NCBI GenBank assembly: GCA_027924645.1
Contig: BSBN01000297.1
Coordinates: 8,866,001-8,930,000 of the forward strand
Origin: Cunninghamia lanceolata
Taxonomy: Eukaryota; Streptophyta; Pinopsida; Cupressales; Cupressaceae
DNA length: 64,000 nucleotides
Direction of reading: 5' to 3'
The notes below the pieces were generated by a model. It saw nothing but the letters and a program-made list of their open reading frames with translations, ran no database searches and was not told the origin of the DNA. Shown here piece by piece: positions 1 through 12,990 of the stretch. How positions within the stretch are numbered: the first letter of the stretch is position 1; each line of letters opens with the position of its first letter. Both the position numbers and the translations under genes were made by a program.

Positions 1-423
1 GATTATGTGAATATTCCTTTTCATTATCCCTTCTATTATGTGTATGGTCATGTAGCTTCTAATTACCCAAAAATAAGTCCTTATTCTTCTTAGAATCACA
101 AGTTCTCTTCTCAACTGACTTAGTGGAAAGGGGTTGAGTCTAATCATCATACTATTTTCCCACAAAATGATTTTCATTCTTTTGAAGGTGCTCAACAAAT
201 TTTAGGTGGTAGAAAAGTGTTGAAAGCCTCTTTAGGTAAGGAACGGGAAGATTCAACTCCCACCACTCCCTTTGTAGTAGTGGCTAAGAATTTGTCTTTG
301 GTCAATGATTCAAATATTGGGATTGAAGATTTAAAAGGTGGGACAATTGACCCTTTAGATTCTATTTTGGTGGAAGATGTGAAACCTACCCCTTACCTAG
401 AGCAAGAATGGACAATGGTGTAA
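1..423 (+). pseudogene. Decayed open frame at window edge, unrecognised
   Basis: One reading frame runs from base 1 to a TAA at 421-423 and is broken only by two TAG codons near 91 and 121. The last part from 217 is open for 68 codons. The N-terminal part is rich in Tyr, Ser, Pro and Asn; the C-terminal part is acidic. The pattern of one long frame with only TAG breaks matches the decayed retroelements elsewhere in this window, so a retrotransposon gag-like origin is possible, but no domain is recognisable. The 5' end lies outside the window. Confidence 0.3.
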
Positions 424-1100
424 AAGAAAAAGAATTGTTTTGGGGGGAAGACCAACCATTAAATGATTTTAAGATCCTCCAGTAAGTGAGGAGGAATTCT
501 ATGAAGTGTGAAGGATCTTGAAGTCATTTTGTTGATTTTAGGAAACTTGTAGGTTCTTAAAACCCCCTTGTTAAGAAAGGTTAGATTGAAGTTCAAAATA
601 AAAATATCTGAGGTAGAGGTTAATCACTCAATTGATAAACTTTAATTTTGAGTGGATTTGGTGAACTCCATGTTACTAGAATATTTCACTTTGATGCTTT
701 TTATGTAGCCCTTGGGTGCCTAACCTAAATTTATTAGCAAAAAGTATAAGAAAACATTAATTAATTCTTTTAATTAAATTAATATAAAATGAATTGTAAA
801 CTAATTATATTTAATTAAACTTGTCTTCATTTATAAAGTTTACATTTTTTATGTACAATAATATTTTAAAATTTAAACATCAAGAATTTCAATCATAATT
901 AAGAAAAAAATAATATAATTTTTCTTAAAGAATAAGTTTAAATGATATAGAAAGAATTGAAGTCTAATTACATATTTTAGTAGAAGAAGAGATTACCAAA
1001 ATAATAAGATTTGAACATAGGACTTGTCTTACCATTCCATCAATCACCACATTCATATATAAACATGCTAAATGACCATCCTATTTTAAAATAAAAATAC
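424..1100. other. AT-rich intergenic DNA
   Basis: Long runs of A/T with TTAATTAA-like stretches around 750-960. I see no coding frame, repeat boundary or RNA gene here. Confidence 0.5.
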
Positions 1101-1751
1101 TTTTGATCTTTGAACTATTCAATTGTTAAGAAAGGCCCAAATTGTCCAATTACTTTATTTTAAAGCATTATATGAACATAAATAGACTTCCATCATCACT
1201 TAAATATTATGGTAAACTCATATAAAATGTAATCATACCCTTTTGAGTGGAAAAATTATAACCTTTTTAGTGAAAAAAAAATTATAGATAAGGCTCTTTA
1301 ATATTTGTAATTGAGAAAATTGCATACCTTATAATTTTCCCTTATGTTTTTGACTCACTATGACTAGGTCATCCTTTATGCAATGAGTAAGTTTCTAAGT
1401 GACATGATTTTTGCTAAGAGTTAGCACAAAACTTGATTTGTGCCCACCTCCATTTGCACTCATTTCTAAGAACTAGTTTTGTTCTTCAATTGCACCAATT
1501 TCCCATCCTAAGTTAGATTTGCGATTTGCATGCATGTTTTCCCTTCACTTAGCCATTGTGTGTTGACTTAAACTTTAAAACAATTTGTTTGCACACCCTT
1601 AGAGTTGTATTTAAGGACCAATCCTAATTCATTTAAACATCTAGAAAATGCATGAATTAATCACATCTTTCATACATCAAAGAGTTTAAAAAGAATGATC
1701 TCATGAAATTAGCACTACATCATCATTCTATGGCACACTACATGACTGCAT
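1101..1751 (+). repeat. Diverged direct repeat, copy 1
   Basis: This segment matches 3368-4058 in the same orientation. Shared landmarks in order are GAAAGGCCC, AAAGCATTATATG, ACATAAATAGAC, GCTAAGAGTTAGCACA, TTTGCACTCATTTCTA, TTAGCCATTGTGTGTTGACTT, TTTAAGGAC and CATTCTATGGCA. I estimate roughly 70-80% identity by eye. The pair could be old LTRs of a short element about 3 kb long, or a tandem duplication. Confidence 0.55.
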
Positions 1752-2585
1752 ACTATTACAACCAAAAACTGCAGGTCTAAAATCCTAGAGTATGTTCTCA
1801 CCTTTAGGGCTAGGGTATGACATCAAGAAGGTAAAACAGGGGCTCATCAACAGATTGAGGGCGATTAAAGGCTAACTCCTAGGAGTGGGTAATCTCCTCT
1901 TCACTTTTGGTTCATCTAAGCCAAAGAGGGTGTTCCTAGAGGTATCCCTCAATAGGGATTAATCACAACATGAAATATATGCAACACAATAGTGGAAATA
2001 ATGATACCCAAAATGTTGTTTTAAAACCAAAGATTGTCACTGCATAATATATAACCTCTTTTAAGATGGTGGGGGCATTATTGCAATACCTTGCAAAATG
2101 TAGGTATACATATTTGGTTTGGTGAGGATAGAACTGGGTATAACAAAGAACCAAAGATGCATACAGAATAATCTACTACTTCACACTCAAGAAAGGTTGA
2201 TTTAGTTTTTAAAGGGCGTGGGTGATCAAATACTTTTTATACCAGTGCCTATTCAATGGGCTATAGATTCATTAGATCAACAAAGGGAGAACAACAATCA
2301 CAGAGAGTATGAAATCTTTTCTAAATACTTGGACATATAAAAACATGAAAACTAGTAATGAATATACTTAGTAATCCTCTATCACATTGCATTTATACAC
2401 ATATAACCACAAAAATGATTATCACAAAGCTTGTAATCTTTTCAAAATTTGTCACATTCATTAAATAGGTAGTTACATTCATACCAAAAAATGTGGCAAG
2501 AGGAAACCTTAGATGCGATTTAGGGATTTCCTTGAAAAAATACACATGAAGAGGAGAAGTTCATACACTGTTAACAGTCATAGAA
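1752..2585. other. Intergenic DNA between the two repeat copies
   Basis: No supported gene. A short minus-strand open stretch at 1963-2154 has no recognisable product. Confidence 0.4.
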
Positions 2586-3270
2586 TTGAAACATTCATAT
2601 AAGTTTGATTGCTTTCCTTCAGAAGAACTAGACCTATCATTGGTTGAATCCCTAACTACTCTACACACTTGTTGCCTAGAGAAAATGATAAAAGATCAAC
2701 CCTTTGCATTTTCTAAACTTGTATATATACTAGAACCTTTTAGTGGTGCATTTGGGTGGGAATCACCTACCGTATCTACTTCAGTAACATCTGCATTGAA
2801 TTGCATTTACCATGCCATCGGGCTCCAAATGATCATTAATGGCAGCCGAGAGAGTCACTAGAGCATCCCATTACGTATTGATAAGTCAATGAACTGGGAA
2901 GGCAAATTCGTTGGGCCCCGACAAATTGGTAGGGATGTTGTTGAGGAGGGCAGCCAGTGGACCATGGCTGCCCTTCTCATGAGAAGCAGAAGGAAGGGCT
3001 TAGCCAAACCTGGGCATGATGGCTTGTTCTTGTTTTTAGGGGATGATTGGTTATGTTTAGTTTTTGTCTCTTCATGCTTCTTTTAGAGCCTATCTACCAA
3101 CTCTTAGTGACCTGATGGTTTCTTTAGGCTTATTAATTTACTATCAGTCAATTTCTTTATTCTTTGTTCTCCCCTATTTTGGGTTTGAAGCTACTCTCCT
3201 TATTTTCATTATGTATTTACATAGGAGTGAGCCCTAACCCCAAAACTTACCTATTAAAAAAAAGGATACC
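2586..3270 (+). other. Short open stretches ending in an A-rich tail, possible non-LTR retrotransposon tail
   Basis: Two short plus-strand frames (2586-2861 and 2889-3086) are followed by pyrimidine-rich sequence and an A-rich run at about 3256-3263. This layout resembles the 3' untranslated end and poly(A) tail of plant LINEs, but I cannot see an RT or RNase H motif. The assignment is only an inference. Confidence 0.2.
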
Positions 3271-3367
3271 TCAATAAGAGCTTGAGAGGGAAAATATTTA
3301 GTCAACAATAATATAGGGAGAGAATTAAAAGAAAAGATATTTCATTGAATTCTAAAAATGGAAAATC

Positions 3368-4058
3368 TATCTTTAACCATTGAACCATTTTCTCATTGAG
3401 AAAGGCCCTAAGTCCTCAAATTACTTTATTCCAAAGCATTATATGTACATAAATAGACACTGAATATTTCCTAAATATAGTGATCAACTTATAGAAAAAT
3501 TACTAATAGTCTTTTAAATGATAAAAAAATCACAGATAAGACTTTTTTTTATTTTTTTGGTAAAAATTACACCCTATAATTTATCTTATGTTTTGGACTC
3601 TTTTGATTAGGTTATCTTTAATGCAATGAAAAGTGTACAAGTGGCATAATTTGTGCTAAGAGTTAGCACATAACATAATTTGTACCTACCTTTATTTGCA
3701 CTCATTTCTAGGAACTAGTTATGTTCTCTAGTTTCACCCATTTCTTTCCCTAGGTTAGATTTGTAAAATTAACCTAGGTCACTTAAATGCGATTGCAAAA
3801 GTAACCTTAGAACTTTTAAAACTTAAATTCAAAATTTGGGCCCACTTGCCCTCCCTCTAGTTAGCCATTGTGTGTTGACTTGAAGTGCAAAATATTTTTC
3901 TTGCACCCTTGGCGTTTTATTTAAGGACTAACCTTAATTTATTTAAACATATAGCAAATCCAAAAATTGATAAACTCTTGCCCACATCAAGGAGATTAAA
4001 AAGAATCATCTAGTGAAATTAGTACTACATCAACATTCTATGGCATATTGCATGACTT
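3368..4058 (+). repeat. Diverged direct repeat, copy 2
   Basis: Partner of 1101-1751 in direct orientation. This copy has about 80 bp extra around 3765-3845, between the TTAGATTTG and TTAGCCATTG landmarks. See the copy 1 entry for shared landmarks. Confidence 0.55.
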
Positions 4059-5789
4059 CTCATGTTGTCCTTGATAATTGCTCAAAGTCATGAACTCAAA
4101 ATACTTATAGGGCTTGACATAAGGGATTAAATATTCTTTTCATATGAAAACTATTTACTACACAACCACATTTTTATTTAGGTTAGGAAATACAGACAGA
4201 CAATTTCCTTAGCTAAAAACTATTTTAGATTAAGTTCATGTAGAAGGCTTAGATCCATAACTATGAGATTGATTCTCTAGTTGCACTAAGTAGACCCACA
4301 TTTTTCAAAGTGATATAGATAAAGAAATAAAGAATCTACTAATTACAATGCATTCATTTGACATGTCCTAATTTCTATTACAAGAACAAATTAGTTCGAC
4401 ACACCTAATAGAGTTTGTTTCTACATTGAACTAAGAGATAAATACATTATTTATTTATTTAAATTTTTATTATTTAATGTAATATCTTTATTAGTCCCAA
4501 TGCTACACCCCATTTTTAGAACAATTAATTGTGCTATATTTTACTTATTTAAATTTCAAATTTTAAATGATGCATAGAAAGACATGATTTTCTTATGAGT
4601 TTGGTATAGAAAATGATTTCCATGAAATGTATATCTTGTATGCATTTATGTGAATGTCGAATTTAAATATTAGATTATGAATAGTGAGAAAAATGAAATG
4701 ATCATATTGTTTTATCTTATGATGTCATTAATTCTTTTTATGAATTGATTATTAATTAGAGATATTTATACTTATATACAAGTTTACAATTTGAGGGACT
4801 AACTAACTTGTTGGTGAAGGAGGTGGATGCAAGATAGCTTTAGTTTCCCCTCCTGATCAATGAGGGAGATGATCATAAGGGAGATGGTCGTAGATCGAGT
4901 TGAATTGGCAACTCATACCATGCATTTGAGAATATACACACACTTCACTAGGTTTAATAGTGCATCTGGTCATGTCAGACCTATTGTAAGAGCTTTCTTG
5001 TCATTGCGTGTTTTTAGATGTGCATTTAATATCTACATTTTTGTCAACATCTTTTCCTATAGAGTTTACATTTACACCATTCTTAGAGTAATGTGGTTGA
5101 CATGATCATTTTGGTTGTCGTATGTTATGCCATGTTGGTCTATTGTTGTTCTAATTTCTTTTCTCAACATCGAAATGGATGACCTTGTGGTCACTATCTT
5201 CATGATAAGAATTCAATATTTCTAATTAAAAGTAATTTTTGTTTTCTTATGAGGTCTTATTAAATATAATATTATTAAGTTTGTTTTTAAAATTCAAAGT
5301 TTGCTTGTTTGAGAAGTTCCACATAGTGGAAGCATGGGAATTAATGAAGAGTTAATGCGGAATTTATGAGTCATCTTTGTCCTTGTCACCACTCCATTTG
5401 TTAGAGGTAATCTTAAAATATTTTGGAAAGTGGGTTGAATGAAAATGGAGTGTTGTCAAACAAGGAGGAAAAAGAGGGCTCTTTCTTCACAAAATTTTAG
5501 GGAAATAGGAGGAGAGTTTGTAGAAGAAAAGAGAGAAAATGTTAGAGAAGAGGAAGGAAAACAAGGGAAAAAATAGAGAAGAGAAAGGAAAGGGAAAACC
5601 AGTGAAGAATCATGATTTTGAGAACTAACTAGGTATGTATTTTTGATAAAATTTCCCTTGTAATTCAATAAGCTTGCGAATAGTTCTTGATCATTATTGG
5701 AAAATGAGGGTATTTTTGTTATATAAATTCCTTAAAAACTATATTTTTGGGAATCGTTCTAAAGACTATCAGATGACACACATGATAAT
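4059..5789. other. AT-rich intergenic DNA with a purine-rich tract
   Basis: No supported gene. The plus strand at about 5460-5605 is almost pure A/G (GGAGGAAAAAGAGGG, then many GAGAAG units), a strong purine/pyrimidine strand asymmetry. The short open frames at 4860-5105 and 5674-5856 show no family resemblance. Confidence 0.4.
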
Positions 5790-5825
5790 GGGTAAGTGCA
5801 AAAAATTGGGGGGCCAAAAAGTGGC
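5790..5825 (+). repeat. Left terminal inverted repeat of the 14.5 kb block
   Basis: Starts GGGTAAGTGCAA, then a G-run and CCAAAAAG; it is the inverse of 20221-20257 with a few mismatches. Preceded by TAAT. Confidence 0.5.
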
Positions 5826-5852
5826 CAAAATCTTTTCAAAAAAAATTAATAC

Positions 5853-5886
5853 ATAATGCGAGCACGTTATAACGTGCTCGCGTTAT
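5853..5886. repeat. 34 bp near-perfect palindrome, GCGAGCACG family
   Basis: Reads ATAATGCGAGCACGTT then its inverse, with a single T/C mismatch in the arms. A further half-copy lies at 5927-5945. The flanking GGTTTGG (5887-5893) and CCAAACC (5921-5927) are also mutually inverted, so the palindromes are nested. Related units occur at 12991-13142 and 19297-19335. Confidence 0.75.
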
Positions 5887-5948
5887 GGTTTGGTAATGAC
5901 AAGCCTAAGACTCAGCAAAACCAAACCATAATGCGAGCGTGTTATGAC

Positions 5949-6073
<125 letters not shown>

Positions 6074-6196
6074 AGCATTTCTGCTCATTTCATTTCTTTA
6101 TCTTCCTCTACACCCTCGGCCTGCAAACCCTAAGAAGTGCGCTCATGTTTTTGAAGAATCAATTCAACACCAAAATCTTACCGATTCATTGCCAAA

Positions 6197-7605
6197 ATGC
6201 CACCACGATGTTGAGCAGGCCAAAGGAGTGAGTTTTATTTTTTTTTTTGTTTGAATTTGTTTCCAAATAGGTAGGTTTGAGTTGATTTTTGATGTAAATT
6301 TCCTTAATTGTCTGGAAATGTTAATGCACCTCCTCCTCCTCCTCCTCCTCAAAATCCATAAAATCCTGAAGAGGAAATACCTACTGAAGAACAACCCGAA
6401 CAACAAACTCCTCCATCCATTGCTTGACATGCCCCTGGAACACAAGAAAATCTAATGGGGCAAATTGAAAACAATAAAAAAAAAATTGAAGACATAATTG
6501 TAAGGTTGAAAGATCCTTCAACTTCAACCTTGCATAGGTCCACGCTTGCTCAATCTCTTGAATCTATGTTATCAAATGTAGATTCAATTAGCAAGAAAAT
6601 ATCTAGTTGGTCAGATAAGAGGAGAGAGTTTAGAGAGTATTATGAAGAGAAGCTATCATATGAAGATGTGAAAAAGTTACAAATTACAAAATTAGACTTG
6701 TGTTCCATTTTCACAAACCCACAAACAAATCAAACTCCACCCATTACATCAAAGAGGTTTCCTATCCACTGGTGCAACAACCAAGCGATAAGGGACAATT
6801 TTGGTAGAGGTGGTGGATGGTTTTTGACCATCCTCCATGCAATAATAATGAGGTCCCGCAATACTTTTTGAGGAAACTCTACTGCGAGTTTGTCCTCAAT
6901 AAAGTGCCAAACTAGTTTGTCAGCACAAGATAGACTAGGGGCACATGTTGACCGACAATGACTAGTGAGACAAATAATCAGCAGACCAGTCCATGAGCAT
7001 GTTTCTATCCCTTCCATTGTGAATGAGAGTGTTGAGGTCAATGCACTTCAGTCCATTAGTGCCTTGACCTAGAGCATCATAGAGCATGCCTGTCCTGCAA
7101 CACAATGTGGGTTGGGAGATAGTACGAGTAGGGTCCCACCCCATGCTTTTTAGACTTGCGGGTCAGCCTGTGGTTATGACCCCATGGATAGTCAGGACGC
7201 AAGTGCATAGGCTACATCTGTAGCTGAGCAGATGGTGATGACAGATACCCTCCCGAGTGAGACTTTCAGCCTTGATACTCAGGTAAATATTAGCAAGTTT
7301 ATTGAATTTAATTTATTAAATTTTATTTTTGAAATGCAATATTAATTAATTTAATTTGATGATTTTAATGAAATTTCAGGGTCATAGCGTTGATGCAGTT
7401 TTCAATGGTTCTCCACCTGCATATTACACTACATCATCTACTGTCGGGGTATGTAACTAGTAAATAATTATAAATATTACATGTGAATAGCAACGTTATA
7501 TGAATGGTATTCTAATATCTAATTTTAGATATTCAATAGGTTAATATTAGAGATTTCACGGCAACACCTACCAGCGGTGGTGGACTTCAAAGCTTCACGG
7601 AGGTA
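6197..7605 (+). pseudogene. Degenerate multi-exon gene, unrecognised
   Basis: An ATG at 6197 opens a short frame soon stopped by TGA. Downstream there is a Pro-rich run (repeated CCT codons near 6330-6350), then an open frame of 138 codons at 6455-6871 that is Lys/Glu/Ser-rich and probably helical or coiled (residues ~1-75). After it, plausible plant introns occur: a donor at 7283 with acceptor ending 7379, then an exon to 7448, a donor at 7449, and a further donor at 7603. Several in-frame stops interrupt the region before 7283. I do not recognise the product. Its position inside the TIR-bounded block suggests the second gene of a DNA transposon, but this is inference. Confidence 0.35.
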
Positions 7606-7928
7606 ATAAAATAAATAGTTTAATGAATGAATTGTACTTACTAGATTTTTGTATACAAGTTCACTGGCCCTTCAACCTAACTCAACCAACATCTCTAGTA
7701 AACTCTCATAAGCTCGAGCGCCATATCATAATCGAAGGTCATATTTAATTGATATGAGGGCGGGAAAAAGGATTGGAAGGTCAATATTTAAAAGGAATTT
7801 GGAATACAAACAATCATCTCTATGTGGTTGAATTTGATGGGCATGCCTTTATAAAAGGCTAAAAGACAACTTTATGTAGGATATCATGGTATTTGTAGTA
7901 TTTGAAGATTGAAGACTAGTTAGTGTTT
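7606..7928. other. No gene seen
   Basis: Spacer between the degenerate spliced gene and the satellite array, with no motif I recognise. Confidence 0.4.
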
Positions 7929-9466
7929 GTAGCTCGGACTGTTTCAACATGTTTGGGTATGAAACAGGACCATACCTAGCCTAAACATACCCATATAGAC
8001 ACGTTGGAATTGTCAGTTTGGCCACAGGAGGAGAAGAACAAAAGTTACACCCCTTTGCAACTTTACACTGCCTTCTTTTGACAATTTTTGGGGCAGCAGA
8101 AAAACTTTCACCACAGATAAACGCCTCAGAGATATAAAAAAATGAGAGAGGTTATTGTAGAGGGACCCTACATGATTGTATTTCCTTAGACAGAATGTAT
8201 CTAAGTGACATGGTTTCTGAGTAACAACTCATCAAAGATTGCTACCTTTTTGCACTTTGGACTCTTAAGGGATATTATCGGTATAATGTAGCTCGGATTG
8301 TTTCAGCATGTTTGGGTGTAAAACAAGACCACGCCTAGTCTAAACGTACCCATCTAGATGTGTTGGAACTATCAGTTTGGCCACACGAGGAGAACAAAAG
8401 TTACACCCCTTTGCAACTTTACACTGCCTCTTGACGATTTTTAGGGCAGTAGAAAACTTTTCACCTTGGGCAAACGCCTTAGAGATATAAGAAACTGAGA
8501 GAGGTTATTGTAGAGGGACCCTACATGATCACTTTTCCTCAGACAGAATGTATCTAAGTGACACAATTTTTGAATAATAGCTCGTCAAAGATTGCTACCT
8601 TTTTGCACTTTGGACTCTTCAGGGATATCATCGGTACAATGTAGCTTGGACTGTTTCGGCATGTTTGGGTGCAAAATAGGACTATGCCTAGCCTAAACAT
8701 ACCCATCCAGACATGTTGGAACTATCAGTTTGGCCACACGAGGAGAAGAACAAAAGTTACACCCCTTTGCAACTTTACATTACCTCCTTTTGATGATTTT
8801 TGGGGCAGTAGAAAATCTTTTACCACGGGCAAATACCTCAGAGATATAAAAAATAGAGAGAGGTTATTGTAGAGGCACTCTACATGATCGCGTTGCCTAA
8901 GATGGAATCTTTCTAAGTGACATAGTTTTTGAGTAACATCTCGTCAAAGATTGCTACCTTTTTGCACTTTGGACTCTTCAAGAATATCATTGGTACAATG
9001 TAGCTCAGACTGTTTCAACATGTTTGGGTGAAAAACAAGACCATGCCTAGTGTAAATGTACCCATTCAGACGCGTTGGAATAGTCAGTTTGGTCGCATCA
9101 GGAGTAGGATGAAAGTTACACCCCTTTGCAACTTTACACTGCCTCCTTCTGGCAATTTTTGGGGCAGCAGAAAACCTTTCACCACGGGCAAATGCTTCAG
9201 AGATATAAAAAATTGAGAGGTTATTGTAGAGGCACTCTACATGATTCCATTACCTTAGACATAATGTTTCTAAGTGGCATGGTTTTCGAGTAACATCTCG
9301 TCAAAGATTGCTGCCTTTTTGCACTTTGGACTCTTCAGGGATATTGTCGGTACAATGTAGCTTGGACTATTTCGACATGTTTGGGTGAAAAATAGAACCA
9401 TGCCTATCCTAAACATACCCATTCAAATGTGTTGGAACTGTCAGTTTGGTCGCATCAGGAGTAGGA
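7929..9466 (+). repeat. Tandem satellite, ~357 bp unit, 4.3 copies
   Basis: Units begin with GTAGCTCGGACTG or a close variant at 7929, 8288, 8641, 9000 and 9357, giving unit lengths of 359, 353, 359 and 357 bp; the fifth stops at about 9466. Landmarks inside each unit are TTTGGGTG, TACACCCCTTTGCAACTTTA, GAGGTTATTGTAGAG and TTTTTGCACTTTGGACTCTT. Short open frames at 8669-8872 and 9028-9216 are the same part of successive units and are not evidence of coding. Confidence 0.92.
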
Positions 9467-10181
9467 CACCAAAAATGCAAAAGTTGCTTTGTGCAACTTG
9501 ACAATATTAACACTTTTTTGCAACAGGACTCAAAAACTCAAATTGACCCCAAATGACTCAAAGTGACTTGAAAACAAATGAAATGGTCTTAAAAGACCTT
9601 ATTACATACAATTGACTCAATCAAAATAAAATTACATTTTTTTACCCCTCTTGGAGGCATGACAACCTAGGTGCCCTTGCACCATTAGTGCAACTGAAGT
9701 CGATAAAGTTTTCCTATTAAGAAAAAGAACTTCCCTTAGCTTCAATAAATATAAATATTCTATACTGATAAGGCCAACCACGTGAAGGTGGAAGCTCATG
9801 TGGCCTCACTTAAGACCTAAGACACATGTAGTCTAGTAGATGTAGGACACCTAAGACACCTATTTTCTAGTCTCTATCTACCTAGTTGACATATCGTATA
9901 TACCTAAGACACAATTAGAGATACCTATTATCTAGTTAGAAACGAAGACACCTAGAGACACCTATATTTTATACATTACCTAGATTTTATACATTATTCT
10001 CAGGATCAACTTCATCCATCACTTAGGTCTAACCCCATGAAAAGCATAACATGATGATGTAAAAATGTGTATATGTGTAAAAATACAACAGGAAATAAAA
10101 AAGACAAACCTAACAAATTAATGTGCATACTTACAACTCAATGTAACATGACTTTACAAAATCAATGTGAATACTTACAAA
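9467..10181. other. Insertion-like spacer, no gene seen
   Basis: Sequence changes abruptly from the satellite at 9467. The stretch 9800-10000 has short repeated motifs (AAGACAC, ACCTAAGACAC, CACCTAT) but no coding frame. Confidence 0.4.
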
Positions 10182-11766
10182 TTAATCCAGTGAACCATCT
10201 AAGTCTTCTCTACTCTTTATTGTGTCAAGTATTGCTTCATGGTCAGACTCACGCACCTTCCACAAGCTTTTGTTCAAAGGTCTACCCTGATACTGTATCA
10301 AATGAACATCGGATGCCATGACAAGGTTCAAGTAATGAAGAATCTTCCGATGCATGTCAAAGTCCCAAAATAGACAAACATTAACACTCTTATGTGGGTA
10401 CCTTCTAAGACATGTTCCAGTAATAACCACTGAGCCTGTAGGGTATTTGATGTTTTCTCCATCTATAACTGGGGCCTCCAATTTGTTTTTGGCCTCAACA
10501 CAACGACATAGATTCAATATGTAATCTACAACAACAAGTAGTGCATGTGTGATTTATCTTGACATAGAAAGGTTTTAGCATTTTAAAATATCTTTGACAA
10601 ATTTAAATTTGAGGATACTTCTCTAGAAATTTACCATAAAACTATGTTTGAGTCTCATCCAAAAAATGCTTTGGATGTGGCTCACGGTTTCGACTATCGA
10701 TTCTCCTTCTTACCACATCCCTTTGATTTAGAGATACCTTTGTGTAATTCTTCCAAAAGTCTTCAATTAGTGATCTCAATACTTCAACAATTAGTTTATC
10801 TTTTCGTGGTAGTCTCCCCGAGAACGCCCATAATTCATTGGCATTAGTGTCCTCAATTCTTTGGCATCTTCCAATGGCTCTTGATAAATTTTTCCTATTA
10901 ATTCTCAATTCTTGACTCGTCTTTCTAATGAGATGAGCTTTCCTCGTTTGACTACTTACTATAGTCAATGTAATCACATGCCATGTTGCATTACTATCTT
11001 TTGTGCGTGAGGTGTTACTCACACTCTCATACACACTCATTAGATTCTTGACAATAGATTTTTCACTTGAAGCCTCTGATGTTCTCAACCCAAGAATATT
11101 TATGATGGACCTATACTTTATACTTCACATCATTTCAACAAATAGTTGACATCTTGCAGTCTCATTTAACTTTTCAAAGAACAATCTCCAAATCTTATGA
11201 GTATATCTTCTACAAGTGTGTTTTGGAATCTTACCTTCCATTGGCTGCAAAATATTCTCATCAATATCAATCAAATACTTTGGCTTTCTATGCAAAATTT
11301 TAGGTGGTGTTAAGTAAGGTAAATTCATCTCAACATTAGGAATTTCATCAATATTTCAATAAGATGGGCTAGATGGCATACCTTCGATCAAAGATGGAAT
11401 AGATGACATACCTTGAGGTTGAGGTGGGAAAGATAGCGTACCTCCTTCATCACATGTGAGTGATGATGTACTCTCAACTTGAGATGTGGTAGATGGTGTC
11501 CCTACATGTTGACTTGTGGTAGAGGACGTGTCTCCAACTATGGTATTCAAATCTCTCATAGCATGAAGTTTTTGCATTCGTTCTCTTTGTACTGCCAATA
11601 CCATATCTCTTTGTGATGGTTGTGGTTCCTCTTCAATTGGCATGTCTTCATTTATCGTGTCCAATTTCCTCTTCTCACAAAGTTCCCTCATAGCCACTGC
11701 TTTCTTTGCATTCTTAGCTTCTATCTCTTCCTGTGTTGGTTTAATTCTTAATCGTTTCCTTGGCAT
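10182..11766 (-). pseudogene. Decayed transposase-like gene, copy 1
   Basis: Reads right to left from an ATG at 11764-11766. The N terminus is basic (MPRKRLRIKP) and continues with a Lys/Glu-rich helix, then a Ser/Thr-rich linker that ends in a TAA near 11356. The same frame resumes through 11328-11125 and 11088-10642, broken by isolated stops, then shifts frame near 10620-10520 and continues to 10182. A stretch around 10820-10650 (FSGRLPRKDKLI, then HPKHFLDETQT) matches 53240-53440 on the plus strand (CRLPQKDRIL, then HPKYFIDTTQS) with the same order and spacing, and the match continues through a Cys-rich segment. The two loci therefore carry one protein family. Lying inside a TIR-bounded block supports a transposase role. 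The superfamily is not certain. Multiple stops and a frameshift make it inactive. Confidence 0.6.
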
Positions 11767-12990
11767 GATGGAGAATTTGTCTGTAGCATGATAAAGAGAC
11801 CAATATTAGTTCCTAAGAAATGAATTCATACAAATAACTAAAATATATGTCATTCATCCCTTCATAGTAAATGTACATACAATCATCATGTAAAAGAGTA
11901 AATGTCACTCAACCAAAATAGGTACAAAGCATACAAAGAAAATTATTGCAGCCATGAAAAGAGTACATGGGACTTCATGCTTGAAAAGGTTGAGGCAGAG
12001 CCAATTTGACATGTTTGTTGTTACTAAGGCTACTAGGATTTGGAATTGAGAAGGTGTTTTGTTGGTACTAGGGATACTAGGATTTGGGTGGCTTGTGAAG
12101 GAATAGACAACAATTGTTGTGTCATGTGCATGTACAAATAATCATGAATAGGTGCATAAGGAATGTCCTAGCCCAAGATATGTGCATACAAATCATCATG
12201 TCATGTGCATACTTGTATGATCTTAGCACCTATTCATTTGTATTTTAACTTGTTAATATGACAAGATAATAGTGGGATTGTATTTTTATTATGTTGTAAG
12301 GATTTATTCTTGTTTAGTTTGACATCATGGTATGTTAAGGTCTGTTTATTACACATAATTATTAAAGAGCCCAAGTGTAGAAAATATACATGGCATCATG
12401 TGAGATTGTAGGTTGCTTTCTTGATTGGGAATATGTCTATTTTAAACATGTATGATAAAACATGATAAAGTAATTCAAATAGAATTAAGGAAAATGTAAA
12501 GAACATGCATGTAAAGACTTGACATACCTAAAAAATAAAGATTCAAATGGAGAGAGTACCCAATTATGTAGTGTTTTTTTCTTCTTGCATCAAACTCCTC
12601 AACAATTTGAGTTTTTCACCACTTGCTTCCTTTTTAATGTTAAATTGAATAACACTCAAATATAATTACTAACAACAATACTATTAACCAATCTATAATG
12701 TTAAATTCCCAAAATTGAATCACAATTAACATTGCAACACTACAAAAATTGAAACTTGAATAGATATATATCAAACTTGGTGTGAAAACTATGTTATTTC
12801 CTCCTTCTCAAGTTGGTAGAGCAGAAAAGGTGGTGGAAAGATCATGCAAAGGTGGTAGAATGTGTAAAATGTGCATGTGAACTTCCCAACAGCATGAAAG
12901 CACTTCTTTTTTGTCAGAACATGCACATAATCAACATGAAAATAGAGCATGTGGGCCTGGATCACAGGGGTCAACACTTTTTTACCATTT
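11767..12990. other. AT-rich spacer upstream of the transposase-like gene
   Basis: No coding frame supported. The region 12160-12240 repeats short phrases (TCATGTGCATAC, AATCATCATG). It would hold the promoter of the minus-strand gene if that gene was ever active. Confidence 0.35.

Noticed and set aside
6455..6871. Intact host gene of 138 codons
   Set aside because: The surrounding exons carry stops and the frame has no recognised domain; I keep it only as part of a degenerate gene.
8669..9216. Two similar short proteins at 8669-8872 and 9028-9216
   Set aside because: They lie at the same place in successive satellite units; other units have the frame broken.
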